Below the pieces are notes generated by a model that searched no databases, was not told the DNA's origin, and saw only the letters and a program-made list of their open reading frames with translations. The translations under genes and the position numbers were made by a program. 32,272 bases of DNA from Chalara sp. BL73 (lineage: Eukaryota; Ascomycota; Leotiomycetes; Helotiales), in assembly GCA_918026815.1 (NCBI GenBank), contig CAKJVC010000101.1:1-32272 (forward strand), read 5' to 3'. Of this stretch, positions 1-10,649 are shown in pieces. Numbering within the stretch: the stretch's first letter is position 1; each line of letters opens with the position of its first letter.

Positions 1-26
1 TGACAGAATTGAATCCGCACGGGCCA
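1..26 (+). repeat. Left terminal inverted repeat of the Tc1/mariner element
   Basis: It starts TGACAGAATTGAATCCGCAC and continues six bases further. It is a perfect 26-bp match to the reverse complement of 1417-1442. The match may extend to the left beyond the window. Confidence 0.9.
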
Positions 27-90
27 ACAACACCAAAATTAATTATCGCGATTGAACAAAAATTGTAAACAACCACTTCACATCATAATT

Positions 91-1357
91 ATGGCTCCAC
101 TAACGCGATCCAATCCATTTCGAACTCTTAGCCCTGAATCTCTTCACCGTAAGAATGCTTCTACGCGAAGAAAAACCAAGTTCTTTAATGCGTTAGCTTA
201 CAATCCGGAAAGCAAGTCGAATCGAGCTATTTCAGCTGAATGTGAAATCGACGAGAAAACTAGCCGCAATTGGCGCAAAGAGTACTTATTTTTTGGCGAA
301 AGAGCAAAGAAGCTTATAAAAAATCGATCTGCTATACTTGGAAAAAAGTCTAAAATTACTAAAAGCAGTGTAAAATGCTTTGTTTACTAACTCGAAATTC
401 TGTTCGAATGCAACAGTTTAAAGCTTAAATAGAGTACTACAAACTGCCTGTAAAAAAGCGCTAACTACAAAGAAAGTTGAAAAAGTATACAAAGAAAAGT
501 AAACAATACAAGTGTAGCTTTGTTAAAAAAAGTTATTTCGGCCAAAAATAAAAAGAACGCGGTTTATATAAACTCGAGCATATGTACAAATCTTTTTCGG
601 TTTTTTCGACTATATCGTTTATACAAATAAAGCACATGTCGATTCTACTTCTTTGCTTTTTTATAACTACTCGAAAGCAAAGAACTCGCAATAAGCCTAA
701 AAACATTGTAGAAAGACCGCCGCTGCAAAAGTGCGTTTTCATATCGCTGCATAAGTCTTTTAGTACGGCAAAGCAAAGAAATTGGAGTTTTACAATAATG
801 AAGAAAATCATATAAAGCAGTTTTTATACTTTAAGAAGCTTCGCCGGCGTTTTACTACCGAAACTGAAAAAGAATACTATGCTAAAGTTTTCGAATAAGA
901 AGCAAAAAAGCTTTACAAAGTAAAAGTCAAAGTTACAAGCAATGCGATAACTTAGAAGTACTACGTAGAGCGTTTACTACTTATTTATTGTAATGCCGTC
1001 AAAAAAATAAATTTAATCGACGATAAACTATAGCTTTTGCAAAAAGATAGTAACCCAAGTTACGGAATAAAAAAAGAAAGCATTGCACAAAAGTATAAAA
1101 GGGCCTATAATATTAATAACTTTAAGCACTTTGCTCAAAGCTTAAATTTGAACTTTATCGAAGCTATTTGGAACATTATAAAACAAAGACTTCGACGCAG
1201 AATTTTCGATTCAAAGAAAAAGATGAAAGCAAGAATTCAGGAAAAATAGAATAAAATAACACTACAAGAAATAAAGGATCGTATATTTGATATGCTTAGA
1301 AGATGCCACGTGGTTATACAATCAAATGGAGGCCCTGTTCGAGGCAATAAGTGGTAG
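91..1357 (+). pseudogene. Tc1/mariner-type transposase, RIP-degraded
   Basis: The first open stretch (ATG at 91, to 390) has a helix-turn-helix-like region: basic residues, then RAISAECEIDEKTSRNWRKE, which fits the DNA-binding N-terminus of Tc1/mariner transposases. The middle (390-1036) is riddled with stops in all frames. The end is readable again from about 1037: DSNPSYGIKK resembles the conserved D-x-D-P-S-H-G region, and NLNFIEAIWNIIKQRLRRR is a mutated form of the family signature S-P-D-L-N-P-I-E-x-x-W. The differences from consensus (Pro to Leu/Phe, Asp to Asn) are C-to-T or G-to-A transitions. Reading through one stop at 1246-1248, the C-terminus continues to a TAG at 1355-1357. It is non-functional. 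Family assignment is firm, subfamily is not. Confidence 0.8.
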
Positions 1358-1416
1358 AATGGTGGAGTTGTTGTAGTTTTTGTTCTAATATATGATTTTG
1401 ATGATTTTGGTGAAAG

Positions 1417-1442
1417 TGGCCCGTGCGGATTCAATTCTGTCA
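1417..1442 (-). repeat. Right terminal inverted repeat of the Tc1/mariner element
   Basis: It is the exact reverse complement of 1-26, lying about 60 bp after the transposase stop codon. Confidence 0.9.
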
Positions 1443-1837
1443 ACCCCTGGTGACACCATGGTGTCAGTGTATTGCTACCCGTCGACCAGTGATCCACTGA
1501 CTAAGATTGCTATCCAATCAACTTCTCCATATTCACGTGACTAACCGTCCAAGAGTCTTTCCTGCCGCATATGCCGGGCGGAACATCAGGAAACGGGAGA
1601 ACAAAAACCTTCTAAGATTGCGTATCACAAACTATGGTTAGTAGTCCCTAAGCCTTGTTACCTGCGCGTAACAGCGGCCGTGGTACATGTTATGTATAAT
1701 TGCACTGCACACACTACCTCCAGTTTCACCGCTTATTTTAAAAAGTTAAAGTTCACCTTTACTGCCATTTAACCTTGGATTTAGAATTGGATTTTGAAAT
1801 TAACTATTGAATACAAAAAGATGTAAATATATAGATT
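1443..1837. other. Intergenic between transposon and GH20 gene
   Basis: No gene is visible. The only structure is a perfect 16-bp palindrome, TGACACCATGGTGTCA, at 1451-1466, just outside the transposon repeat. The part near 1800 is AT-rich and probably holds the 3' untranslated region of the GH20 gene, which is transcribed towards it. Confidence 0.5.
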
Positions 1838-4058
1838 TCAAGCCGTCGAAGTCAAGCTCATGCCACTGAAAAGACCAGACCATCCACTGCTCTGTCCACC
1901 AAGAATCTTCAATGGCGCCTCGATCGCTATCTCAGCCTTATGGTGATAGATTCCATTAATACCCATGATAGCAAGGAACTCTTCTTCGACACCGCCATTT
2001 ATTGCGGCATATGTGCGATTGCCACGCCCAATTAGCGAGAGATCGAACCACTCATTATATGGTACCGTGCTATTAAGGCGGAAGTAGCTCCCGCCGGCGA
2101 ACAGGGTAATTGTTGGTGTTAGCATCAAGCTCGAGTCTCGTCCGCTCAAGATCGTTGCGTGGCTGGACTCTGTGAGAGAATCGATGAGAAGGGAAAGTGA
2201 GAGAGTATAATTGCGTCCTTTAGAGTCTAGTGGAGTAATAATTCCGCAATTACTTGAGACTACAACAGCTGGTTGGCTAATACCACGCCTAGTCGATCCG
2301 CAATCAGTGTGTGCATGGTAGTTGTTCCTAGAAGTATCAAAAATTAATCCCTTGAGGTGTTCATCGACAATTGTGTAGTTAAATATCACATCTGAGCGTG
2401 ATGCAATCCTGCGCTCCAGGTTTTGTCCCGGAATCTTTGGTTGTAGCAGCTCGAACGAGTTCCAAAATTCAGCCTCGCTGAGACTTCCACCCCATTGCTT
2501 GTCAGCCAGTGCTGGGATCCCTTCACGCCAAGCATAGTAGGCCTCAGAGTATACAGAAGCATTGGCACCGTAGTCGTTCCAGAGCGGCACAATTGATCCA
2601 AGTGCATAAGGATTTGAAGCATCCGGGTTATTTGTTGCGTTTCGCTGATCAAACATATAAGGCCTCCAGTATCCGAGATCGGGCGAGCCGTGGAAGGTTT
2701 TTGTAAGGTTGATGGTGTTCAAATACCCCCCGGGCGGGGCCCACTTATTGACGATATAGAAATCATCATTCGAATTTACTACTGAATAGTTGTTCTTCAT
2801 GTACTGCCAGTAAGGATTATCTTCAAAGAACTCCCAATGCTGCACAGAAACATTTTGGTAGACGTTGGACCAGGTAGAATTGTAGATTGGTGGAAATGTT
2901 CCCCAAATGCGTATTGACTTTCCACTTCTTGTGCCAATGAAAGAGTCCATCTCGTTGACGAACATATTGTAGTCTGCTTGGGATGCTGTATACTCATCGG
3001 CACCTATCGAAACGACTTTGGAATGAAACCAAGGCAGGAAAGTCGCCCAGATAGCCTTCATGGTCGGAATGGTTTCTGGATGCGAAATATTGAGTAGGCT
3101 GAGATCACCTTCCAAACCAAGCTCGGGCTTCCACTGCGTGATGACAAGGGCATGTCCTGGCGCTTCAATCTCGGGAATTATAGTCACACCGCGTGCTGCG
3201 CAGTTAGACTGAATGTCATTGAATGTGGCACGGTCATAAGACTCGTTGGCATGGAGGTTAAGTCCTGAGACGGCATCATCTTCACTCCATAGCCGGAAAC
3301 GTGCATAGAGTTCTAAGGACTGCTCGACTGTGTAGTTAGGGTTATGCCACAGATTGTCACTGAGATGGATGTGTAGGACATTCTGCTTGAAGAAGGACAT
3401 GTAGCTGCAGAGATCGGTCAGGAAATCAGGCGGGTAGTAATGACGACCGGCGTCGAGCATCATGCCTCGAGTCCCCCATCCCGGAGCATCGACAGTAGAC
3501 CCATATGCAATCGATGGTGTTTTCGAATCTTCTAGAGATAATAGTCCTTGCTGTAATAAGGTTCGAGTGCCCCACCATACTCCGAGCGGTGATGCGCCGG
3601 TTATTATCAGAGATGAGGCATTAACATGGAGGCTGTAGCCTTCAGAAGTTTCTCGACCAGCAGCATCAAGATAACCGCGGGCATCACCGAGAGTGAGAAA
3701 AGATACTATCTTTGGAGTAGTGGATCCCATGCGCAATATCTAGCTTTACATCAATAACTTCGCGCAAGTCATCCGCAAACACTTTAGCAAACTCGTAAAG
3801 CGTAGGAGGGATTAAAGTTTGACCAGCCTCATCCACGGATTCTGCATAACGCGAATCTACGATAATGCGTCTAGCATTTGCAAGATTGAATGTTCCACCC
3901 GTAGTAGCCTGAAAAGAAACAGTGGGAATGCCCGACAGAAATGCGCCGACGTGTGTCAAACCTGCGAGGCAAGTTAGCATATCCTACGAAGTTATAGTAT
4001 AAGTCCCTAGTGCGAATTGCATACTGAGTCCAGCTATGAGTACTTGTGTGCTTTTCAT
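1838..4058 (-). CDS. Secreted GH20 beta-N-acetylhexosaminidase (one frameshift)
   Basis: A GH20 exo-enzyme, expected to remove terminal beta-linked GlcNAc or GalNAc (lacto-N-biosidase activity also occurs in GH20). Model: exon 1 4025-4058; 63-nt intron 3962-4024 (GTATGC, branch TGCTAAC, end CGCAG); exon 2 1838-3961; about 718 aa. The start at 4058 is chosen because splicing gives a clean signal peptide (MKSTQVLIAGLSLTHVGAFL). Next come a GH20b-like N-domain (EGYSLHV, WWGTRTLLQQG), the TIM barrel with DAGRHYYPPDFL, HIHLSDN and IPEIEAPGHA, and the catalytic Asp-Glu pair in SIGADEYTA near residue 330. The last 140 residues look like a LamG/concanavalin-type beta-sandwich. One base too many at a GGG run (plus-strand CCC, 3726-3728) breaks the frame after about residue 86; everything else is intact. 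A 40-nt intron there would also restore frame, but it lacks a branch site and would delete a region expected in the family. Neighbours are other exoglycosidases. Confidence 0.87.
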
Positions 4059-4703
4059 GGTAGCAGTACCTTTGGTCGGCACTTTCAAAGAAATTGGGTG
4101 ACTCGGCTGTGGCCGTGTTTCAGACCTTGAGTGGCATGTTTAAGCAGCAACTTCAATAGCTATCTATACGTAAAGTCGGAGCAATATGTGAACCCTACCA
4201 GGCAGACCAGGGCAATAAGATATTCTTCCTCCGCCTTGCAAGACATAAACCTTAAATTTTACTTAGTAACGTTACCAGACGATCCAAATGTTAGTTGCTA
4301 TGGAACGATAAAATGGCCACCCCTGAGGTTTGGAGGCACACAGTGCATATTCTAGACCTCAGAGCCGAGCCGAGCGGGGCGAGAATGGCGGTGACGCTGT
4401 ACATCACATGCTGCAATATTAGGCAAAATATCGCTACCACCCTGCCAACTTTCTTGTTTTCCTTCCTCATAAATTGTGGATTAAGGATCGTGGGATGTCT
4501 CCATAAGTTCTACAAGTTAACTTAAGTCCCGTGAAAAATCCTTCTAACCTACTTTGCACGTTATACTTCCTGCTTCCTGCATGGATGCAACAGTCCTCGA
4601 AACAAATACTACAAGTTGGCATTGTCAGGGTACAAGACTACGACAGCCCGACACTCTGGTTAACACAGGCTAGCTATATGGCCCATCAAAGACGAAAATT
4701 AGC
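4059..4703. other. Intergenic between GH20 and GH29 genes
   Basis: This holds the upstream region of the GH20 gene and the 3' region of the GH29 gene, which are tandem on the minus strand. Small open frames here (for example 4131-4355 plus) have no recognisable content. No promoter element stands out. Confidence 0.5.
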
Positions 4704-7327
4704 TTAGCGGTAGCTGATTTTGAACACCCATGTCCACTGATCTGCTTGCTGGATCTCCTGGCTGATATCCAGTTGCACCTTAGCCTGCCCATCGATCTCC
4801 CCTGGTATACACGAACAGGGAGACCACTTCGCCGTGTAACCGTCCGCCAACGACGGTCACCTGGTCCCCATCCACCAAGGGAATTGGGCTGGCTAAGGTT
4901 AATGTACTGTTGATCTGATTCATGACCAGAATGTAGAATGCGTCCAAAGTGGTGGTGAATCTTACATCATCACCATCTTGTGGTGTGATGAACCAGTTCG
5001 TAGTATTGAAAATCGCCTCGGCGTGATCCTTGATCCAGGCCCCGGCTTGTCGTAGATGCTGAGCTTCTAAGTCTAGGATGCTTCCGTTGCCTTGAGGTCC
5101 AATATCCAGAAGGTAGTTCCCATTTTTACTCACAATATCCACCAAATTTGTGACGATGGTGCTCGCATTCATATACTGTGCTGAAGCTGTAGCACCGTTG
5201 AAGCCGTAACTGTATGGATCCACTAGCAAGTGCTTATTAGCAAATGCTACGTAATAATGAGTTGAGCTAAGAGTTTCTGCTGCAAAGAACATCGAGTAAC
5301 TTACTACCCGCATTACTCTCCCATTTTCTCTTTTGCGTGGTAGCGAGAGTGCTATATTCAGGCGTATCAAAATCACAGGGAAGCCCACAGCGATTATTCA
5401 TTACAACTTGCTTATTCTCTGCTAACGCGGCATTATACCATTTGGCAGCAAAGCTAGTCGTCAGGTTCGGGCCGCCAATATCGCACCACATGATCTCGCT
5501 CCCAAGGGCGGCAAGGGTTTGCATTTCTGGCAGCACGATGTCTTCCAGATAATTGTTGACAGGTACATATCCCCTATACGGTAGAATATCGCCAGTGTAA
5601 GGATTTGTTGCATTATGGCCTGGCCAGCGACCAAAGCCGTATGACGCGTAATCAGGATGGAACCATTCTGGCAGGCTATAGTAAGCTGCGCGGTGGAGTT
5701 GTGGCTGGTATTTTGCGGATGCCTCAAACACTTCCTTGATGAAGTCTCGGTGTGGATACTGAGCAACTGAAGTTCGCTGAGTTACATTGATGGGAAGGTC
5801 GTAGAGAGCATAGCCATCGTGATGCTTCGCGACTTGCACAAAGTAAGTCGCACCTGAGTCTGCGAAAAGGTTGACCCACTCTCGCGCGTCATACCCTTCT
5901 GCGGAAAATTTGTCCATGAAATCATCGTAGACGTAGCCAGGGCCATATTTCGAGAGATGATACTCGTATGTCCGATCTGAGGTTTTGGGCCCCATATTCT
6001 CATTCCACCAGTACCTGTGACTGTCAGCTGAATGTACTAGGTGGTTACAGTCATTATCTACCATTCAGCGTATGTCTCATTTGGTCCACTGTTGCCCTGC
6101 AGAATTTATGTAAGCGTACATCGTAGTACTGTAAGGCGTCGCGTACGGCCAGTCGGCTCAAACTTACCCAGGCTGGAATTGAATAAAGCCCCCAATGAAT
6201 GAAGATACCAAATTTTGCACCATTGTACCAGTCGGGAGACTCGTGGGTATAAATTGACTCGTAAGTTGGTTCGTATGCTCCAATGCCAAAAGTAGCCTCA
6301 AACTCATGACTTACGTCAACTCTACTGGACTTCAAACGCGCAGTCGCAAGGCCTGTGGTACCTTGTTCATTGTCACCCTTGATTTTTACTCCCACTTGAA
6401 TGATAACTTGATCCCCTGGGCGAAGGCGCTTGATTATACCAGGTTTTACGGTTGTTAGTCTATCCGACTCAATACTGACTTCAACCGTATCATTCGTCAT
6501 GACCCAAGCCTGGCCATCTATGTTCCTAACAGTAACTTCGAAGATCTGTAAGGTAGGTGCTCCCAGAAACTTCTTTGTAGACCTCGCGTATTGTACCTCA
6601 AGTTGTGGTCCATGACTTTCATGGCCACTGCCCGCAAGCGTTAGTGAGACAGCGAAGATGTGCAACCTGCTACTAGCACTGGAGTTCGGCATGTGGATCG
6701 CTGTTAGATGCTTGCTCGAGTCGAGCCATGTAGTGCTTTGAAAAATATTGGATTTGTTATAGTTGGTCGACTCGCTGGTGTAGAAACACGGCAGAACTAT
6801 GTCTCCGCCTGATGGAAAAGCCCACAACCACCAAGGAGGCACGGAGATCGCCCTCACCGTTGTGGATAAATCTGAGTAGATGGCTGTGAAGTCTCCTCCA
6901 GATGGCCCGGTCTCTGCTGCGGCAAAGACATGCAAAGCGGAGTATTGGCCTCGGGGAATGGACAGGACCTGCCCTTGGGCAATAAAGTTGTCGTTGCCGC
7001 CTTTCTCGGGGTCGTGGAAGTGGTATTGAACCCCTCCATAGCTGAAACTACCCCCAGGATGATATTCTGCTGGAAAGCAATCTGAATGTGGGTTAGTAAA
7101 TAAAATTCGTAACAGTGTAGCTGTACTGCTTTCTCACTTTGGTTGCCGTCAAAGTCAGCATCACCAGGCGACCAACCAAAACCACGATTATCGAACAGTC
7201 CGGTGATAGGCACTGGTTTTGTTTTGGTGTCAGAGTACTGGATTGAGGTGAACAATGGATTGAAAATCTGAGCCAGTACAGTTGAAATGGTGATAATTAA
7301 GCATACTGTTGTCTTTTGATGCTGCAT
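4704..7327 (-). CDS. Secreted GH29 alpha-L-fucosidase with N-terminal extension (one frameshift)
   Basis: A retaining alpha-L-fucosidase. Five exons: 7138-7327, 6168-7081, 6062-6096 (35-nt micro-exon), 5305-6014, 4704-5222; introns 56, 71, 47 and 82 nt, three of them with CTAAC/CTGAC/CTAAT-type branch sites. Joined length is about 788 aa. Signal peptide MQHQKTTVCLIITISTVLA. Residues about 40-335 form an unidentified, beta-rich domain; the GH29 barrel starts only near 340 with KFGIFIHWGLYSIPAW, then AKHHDGYALYD, and the likely nucleophile Asp about residue 558 in MWCDIGG. The splice into exon 5 gives KWESNAGMDPYSYGF. An extra G in a G4 run (plus 4799-4802) puts a stop at 4780; reading past it gives a credible C-terminus ending in DQWTWVFKISYR before TAA at 4704-4706. 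The mature enzyme is probably extracellular. It lies head-to-head with the GH35 gene, suggesting co-regulation. Confidence 0.87.
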
Positions 7328-8386
7328 ATCGAAATACTATTGGGTTATCTCACATGCCATCTGAAAACTATGTATTTCGATAATTGGGATAGTGGGTGCT
7401 GCAATTTAAAGGATTAGAAGCTGGGATTAGCGATCTAGCAGGTATGAGATGTCGTGGTTTATAGCGAGTGTGCTGTACCTATCAATCATAAACTTACTTA
7501 TTATAGCTACCTCTTAACCGCTGCTGCGTTAATTCTTGTCATATTATCTGACTCTATTGAAATAGGTTGGTTGCCTATTTTACGCTTTTTTCTTTAATAT
7601 AGCTACAATTATAGCTTTAAAATATATTATTGCTAAATTGGCTGATTCAAAAACCCGTTTTTCTAACTTGCTAAACCCCCGCACAAACACGTGATGATAC
7701 CGGAATAAAATAAAATAAAGTAGCTCAAGTTCAAAGCTTACACTAGAAACTATGCTGTTCGAAACGTTAAATAGTATTAAAACGATGGAACCATATCGGT
7801 AGATCAAATCGGGTTTACCTCCGTTTGGTACTCTACCGCCCCACACCATTGTTCGGCTTGATAATCCCGGCACCTGGTGAGCCTTGTATATATACTCCGT
7901 TTGCTATTTACCCCGCACTAAGCCCCGTCTGTCGACTTTACCCACAATATTCTCGTGGTTATCTAACTACTTGGGTACAGACGTACGTGTGGTTCAACGT
8001 TACAATATGCACCAGACTAGTGTAACGTCTTAATCTCTACCTAATGTTTTCCCCTCAGTGATCGTCCACTGCGTGTCCATTTCTAGTGCATCTATCCACT
8101 TCTGGCACGAGTCTTTATAGCCGGTTTCCAGGCAAAAATTGCTGGCACTTTTCACTCTATCCCTAATTTTGTACTTGATTTAAATGCTGGGAAGGCTGTG
8201 CAAACATCAACAGAACAACAAATGTTTCTCACAGTCCGGGCTTTGCAGTTTCATTGGGCATGGCAGTGAGAATCGCCATTATTTTAAAGGGCTATACGAC
8301 GGCATAGGACTTACTATCTCTTGATTCAAAGAATACTTTATTGCTGAATCTGAGCCGCAGACGTAGAGCTCCGTAAAGATTCCAGC
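7328..8386. promoter_or_regulatory. Divergent promoter region, GH29 / GH35
   Basis: This 1,059-bp gap separates the start codons of the fucosidase (minus) and the beta-galactosidase (plus), so it must carry both promoters unless an unseen gene intervenes. I see no convincing ORF. TATA-like sequences occur (GTATATATAC near 7887, TTTATAG near 8113), but none is at a standard distance that I can defend. 7560-7800 is AT-rich. The role is inferred from gene orientation. Confidence 0.55.
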
Positions 8387-10420
8387 ATGGTCACCTTGTG
8401 GGCTCTTCTGTATCTCTGGACAAGAGCTATGCCCTCCTGGGCAGGTCCATTAAGCATAGCTCCATTGTCAACAACCATAACCGGACCGCCGGCTTTTTCA
8501 TACAATAATGACACATTTCTGCTTCACGGGGAGCCATTCACTATCATCGGAGGTCAAATGGACCCTCAACGGATCCCCTATCAGTACTGGAGAGACAGGT
8601 TGTCCAAGGTCAGGGCTATGGGCGTGAACACTATATTGTCGTACATCTTCTGGAACAATTTGGAGCCAGCTCCGGGGAATTGGACTTCAAATAACCCGCA
8701 AAATGATATCGCACAATATTTTAGAATTGCCCAGGAAGAGGGACTACATGTTGTGCTACGACCTGGTCCCTACGTTTGTGGTGAGCATGAGTGGGGTGGG
8801 TTTCCGGCTTGGCTAAGCGAGGTAGATGGCATGGTGATTCGGACCAACAACAGCCCATTCTTGGAAGAGACAAAAAAGTATATTGTGAATCTTGCGGAAA
8901 CATCTGGGCTGGCCGATCTTCAAGTCTCGCGTGGTGGACCGATTCTCATGGTGCAGGTTGAGAATGAGTACGGCTCTTATGGTGAGAATCATATTTACAC
9001 TGCAGCACTCCGTGATATTTTGCGTGAGAGCTTCGAGGTCCCATTCTATACGACCGACGGTGGTGTAGATTGGACTCTCCAGGGTGGTCAAATTCCGGGT
9101 GTTCTTGCGGAAATTGATGGTGGTTCGTGGGCTTTACCGGCTCGTGATCTATATATCAATGATACCTCGGAGCTTGGCCCATTGTTCGATGGTGGTAAGT
9201 GTCACCGATACTCTGCGGGAAATAAGAGCTGATTCGTGCTCCGGCTTTCAGAATATTACACATGGGCACCGGACCAATGGGGAACTTATAATCCTCATAA
9301 TACAACTCTCGGCAAGGATGATATTTCAGATGGATTTGTGAATGACATCGCTTACCACATACGCAATTACTCCGCGTCCATCAGCTTCTACATGGTTCAC
9401 GGAGGTACAAACTTTGGCTTCCAGAACGGTGCTATGTGGCAGAATCGTACTACAGTCTTCACCTCTTCATACGACTACGGCTCTCCCATCGATGAGACAG
9501 GCCGGACCACGGACTTATACTTCAAGATGCGCAAGGCAATTTTACCGTTTGTAGCTAATGGTAGTGTGCCTGAGCCACCAGAGAATCTTCCAAGAGCGTC
9601 AATCCCACAATTCACACTTTGCGCTGCCGCTAGTCTCTTCGGTATCCGTGGAATACGTACAACTGCAACTTCTCCTCTCAATATGGAAGCGCTCGGACAG
9701 TCCTATGGTTTTACCCTGTACGAGCACACTGTACTATCCGCGGCTGAAGGTTTTATACAGCCTGGTGATCGGCCCAGAGACCGTGTTCTCATCTATGTGA
9801 ACGAGAAGATAGTAGGAGTGGTCGACAGCCAGTATCAACATCCACTGAATGTCAGTGTCAAACTACAAGCGGGTGATAAGCTTCAATTACTTATTGAGAA
9901 TCTTGGCCGGGTAGACTACTACTCAAGAGGCAATCCTTATGAGAACAGAATGATAGATCAGAGGAAGGGGGTGATTGGAGATGTGATTATTGGAGGTCAA
10001 ATTTTACAAAACTGGGATATGTACCCCTTCCAGTTAGACTCATTACCAGCTCTTGAGTGCAATGGTGCAGTGAAATCAGGCAGTCTACTCACAGACGCAC
10101 CTATACTCTACTACGGCACATTTACTGGGCCATTAATGTCGGCTAATTCATCCATGACCCTCGACACTTTTATCACAGTGCCGAACGGAATTAAGGGCAA
10201 CGTGTGGATTAATGGATTTCATCTCGGCCGGTACTGGCTTGTAGGACCGCAACAGTCACTATATCTACCTGGTTCGGTGGTGAAGTCAGAAAAGATAAAC
10301 CAGGTAGTTGTTCTGGAACTGGAACCATGGCAGATGAACTCAACTTTGATGGTAGCCTATGGGGCATCAGAAAGGACCTGGGGTAATAATCTCGACCCTG
10401 ACTGCTGGAACTGCGTGTAA
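8387..10420 (+). CDS. Secreted GH35 beta-galactosidase
   Basis: Hydrolyses terminal beta-D-galactose. Two exons, 8387-9194 and 9252-10420, separated by a 57-nt intron (GTAAGT...TTTCAG, 9195-9251); 658 aa, with no frameshift or stop. The ATG at 8387 opens a signal peptide (about residues 1-20). The GH35 barrel follows: IGGQMDPQRIPYQYWRDRL, then the family signature GGPILMVQVENEYGSYG with acid/base Glu near residue 194. The nucleophile is the Glu created by the splice (about residue 270, in DGEYYTWAPDQWG, matching the S-E-F-Y-x-G-W-x-D-H-W-G region). C-terminal beta-sandwich domains include WINGFHLGRYWLVGPQQSLY. The length fits the compact GLB1-like GH35 class rather than the 1,000-aa Aspergillus LacA class. 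It is the only fully intact enzyme of the cluster. Confidence 0.93.
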
Positions 10421-10649
10421 AATACTAACTCTACATATTTACTGGGGATGAAATGTTAAAATTGTTGTATTAAGGCGGCATTCGCACAAATACTATGCAA
10501 ATCTCTAAATGCCTCAAGGAGGATACCAGCCTCACACACTCGTTGGATAAAATACAGAACATAACCGAAGTCTATTTTATATCTCTACCTTGAGCTAATT
10601 CAGCCCATAATATCCTTGGATTTGCCTTTCTTCTCAAAAAAAAAAAACA

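Larger units (their letters stand above)
1..1442 (+). mobile_element. Decayed Tc1/mariner-type DNA transposon
   Basis: The first 26 bases are repeated exactly in inverted orientation at 1417-1442, and the DNA between them encodes the remains of a Tc1/mariner-type transposase reading in the plus direction. The element is AT-rich with many TAA/TAG codons, as expected after RIP-like C-to-T and G-to-A mutation. The window opens at the first base of the left repeat, so no target-site duplication can be tested on the left. The inverted repeat may be longer than 26 bp: bases 1443-1499, just outside it, hold a palindrome and end in CCACTG, whose complement CAGTGG resembles the ends of some fungal mariner-like elements. 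Confidence 0.85.

Noticed and set aside
533..815. Overlapping ORFs on both strands inside the transposon
   Set aside because: They lie in the mutated middle of the transposase gene and have no conserved content.
3690..3770. A 40-nt intron (GTAAAG...CCAAAG) to repair the GH20 frame
   Set aside because: It restores frame but has no branch site, is shorter than other introns here, has an atypical acceptor and would remove residues expected in the GH20 N-domain. A one-base change at GGG is simpler.
8721..9091. Minus-strand ORFs opposite the GH35 gene
   Set aside because: They are shadows of the strongly supported GH35 coding sequence.
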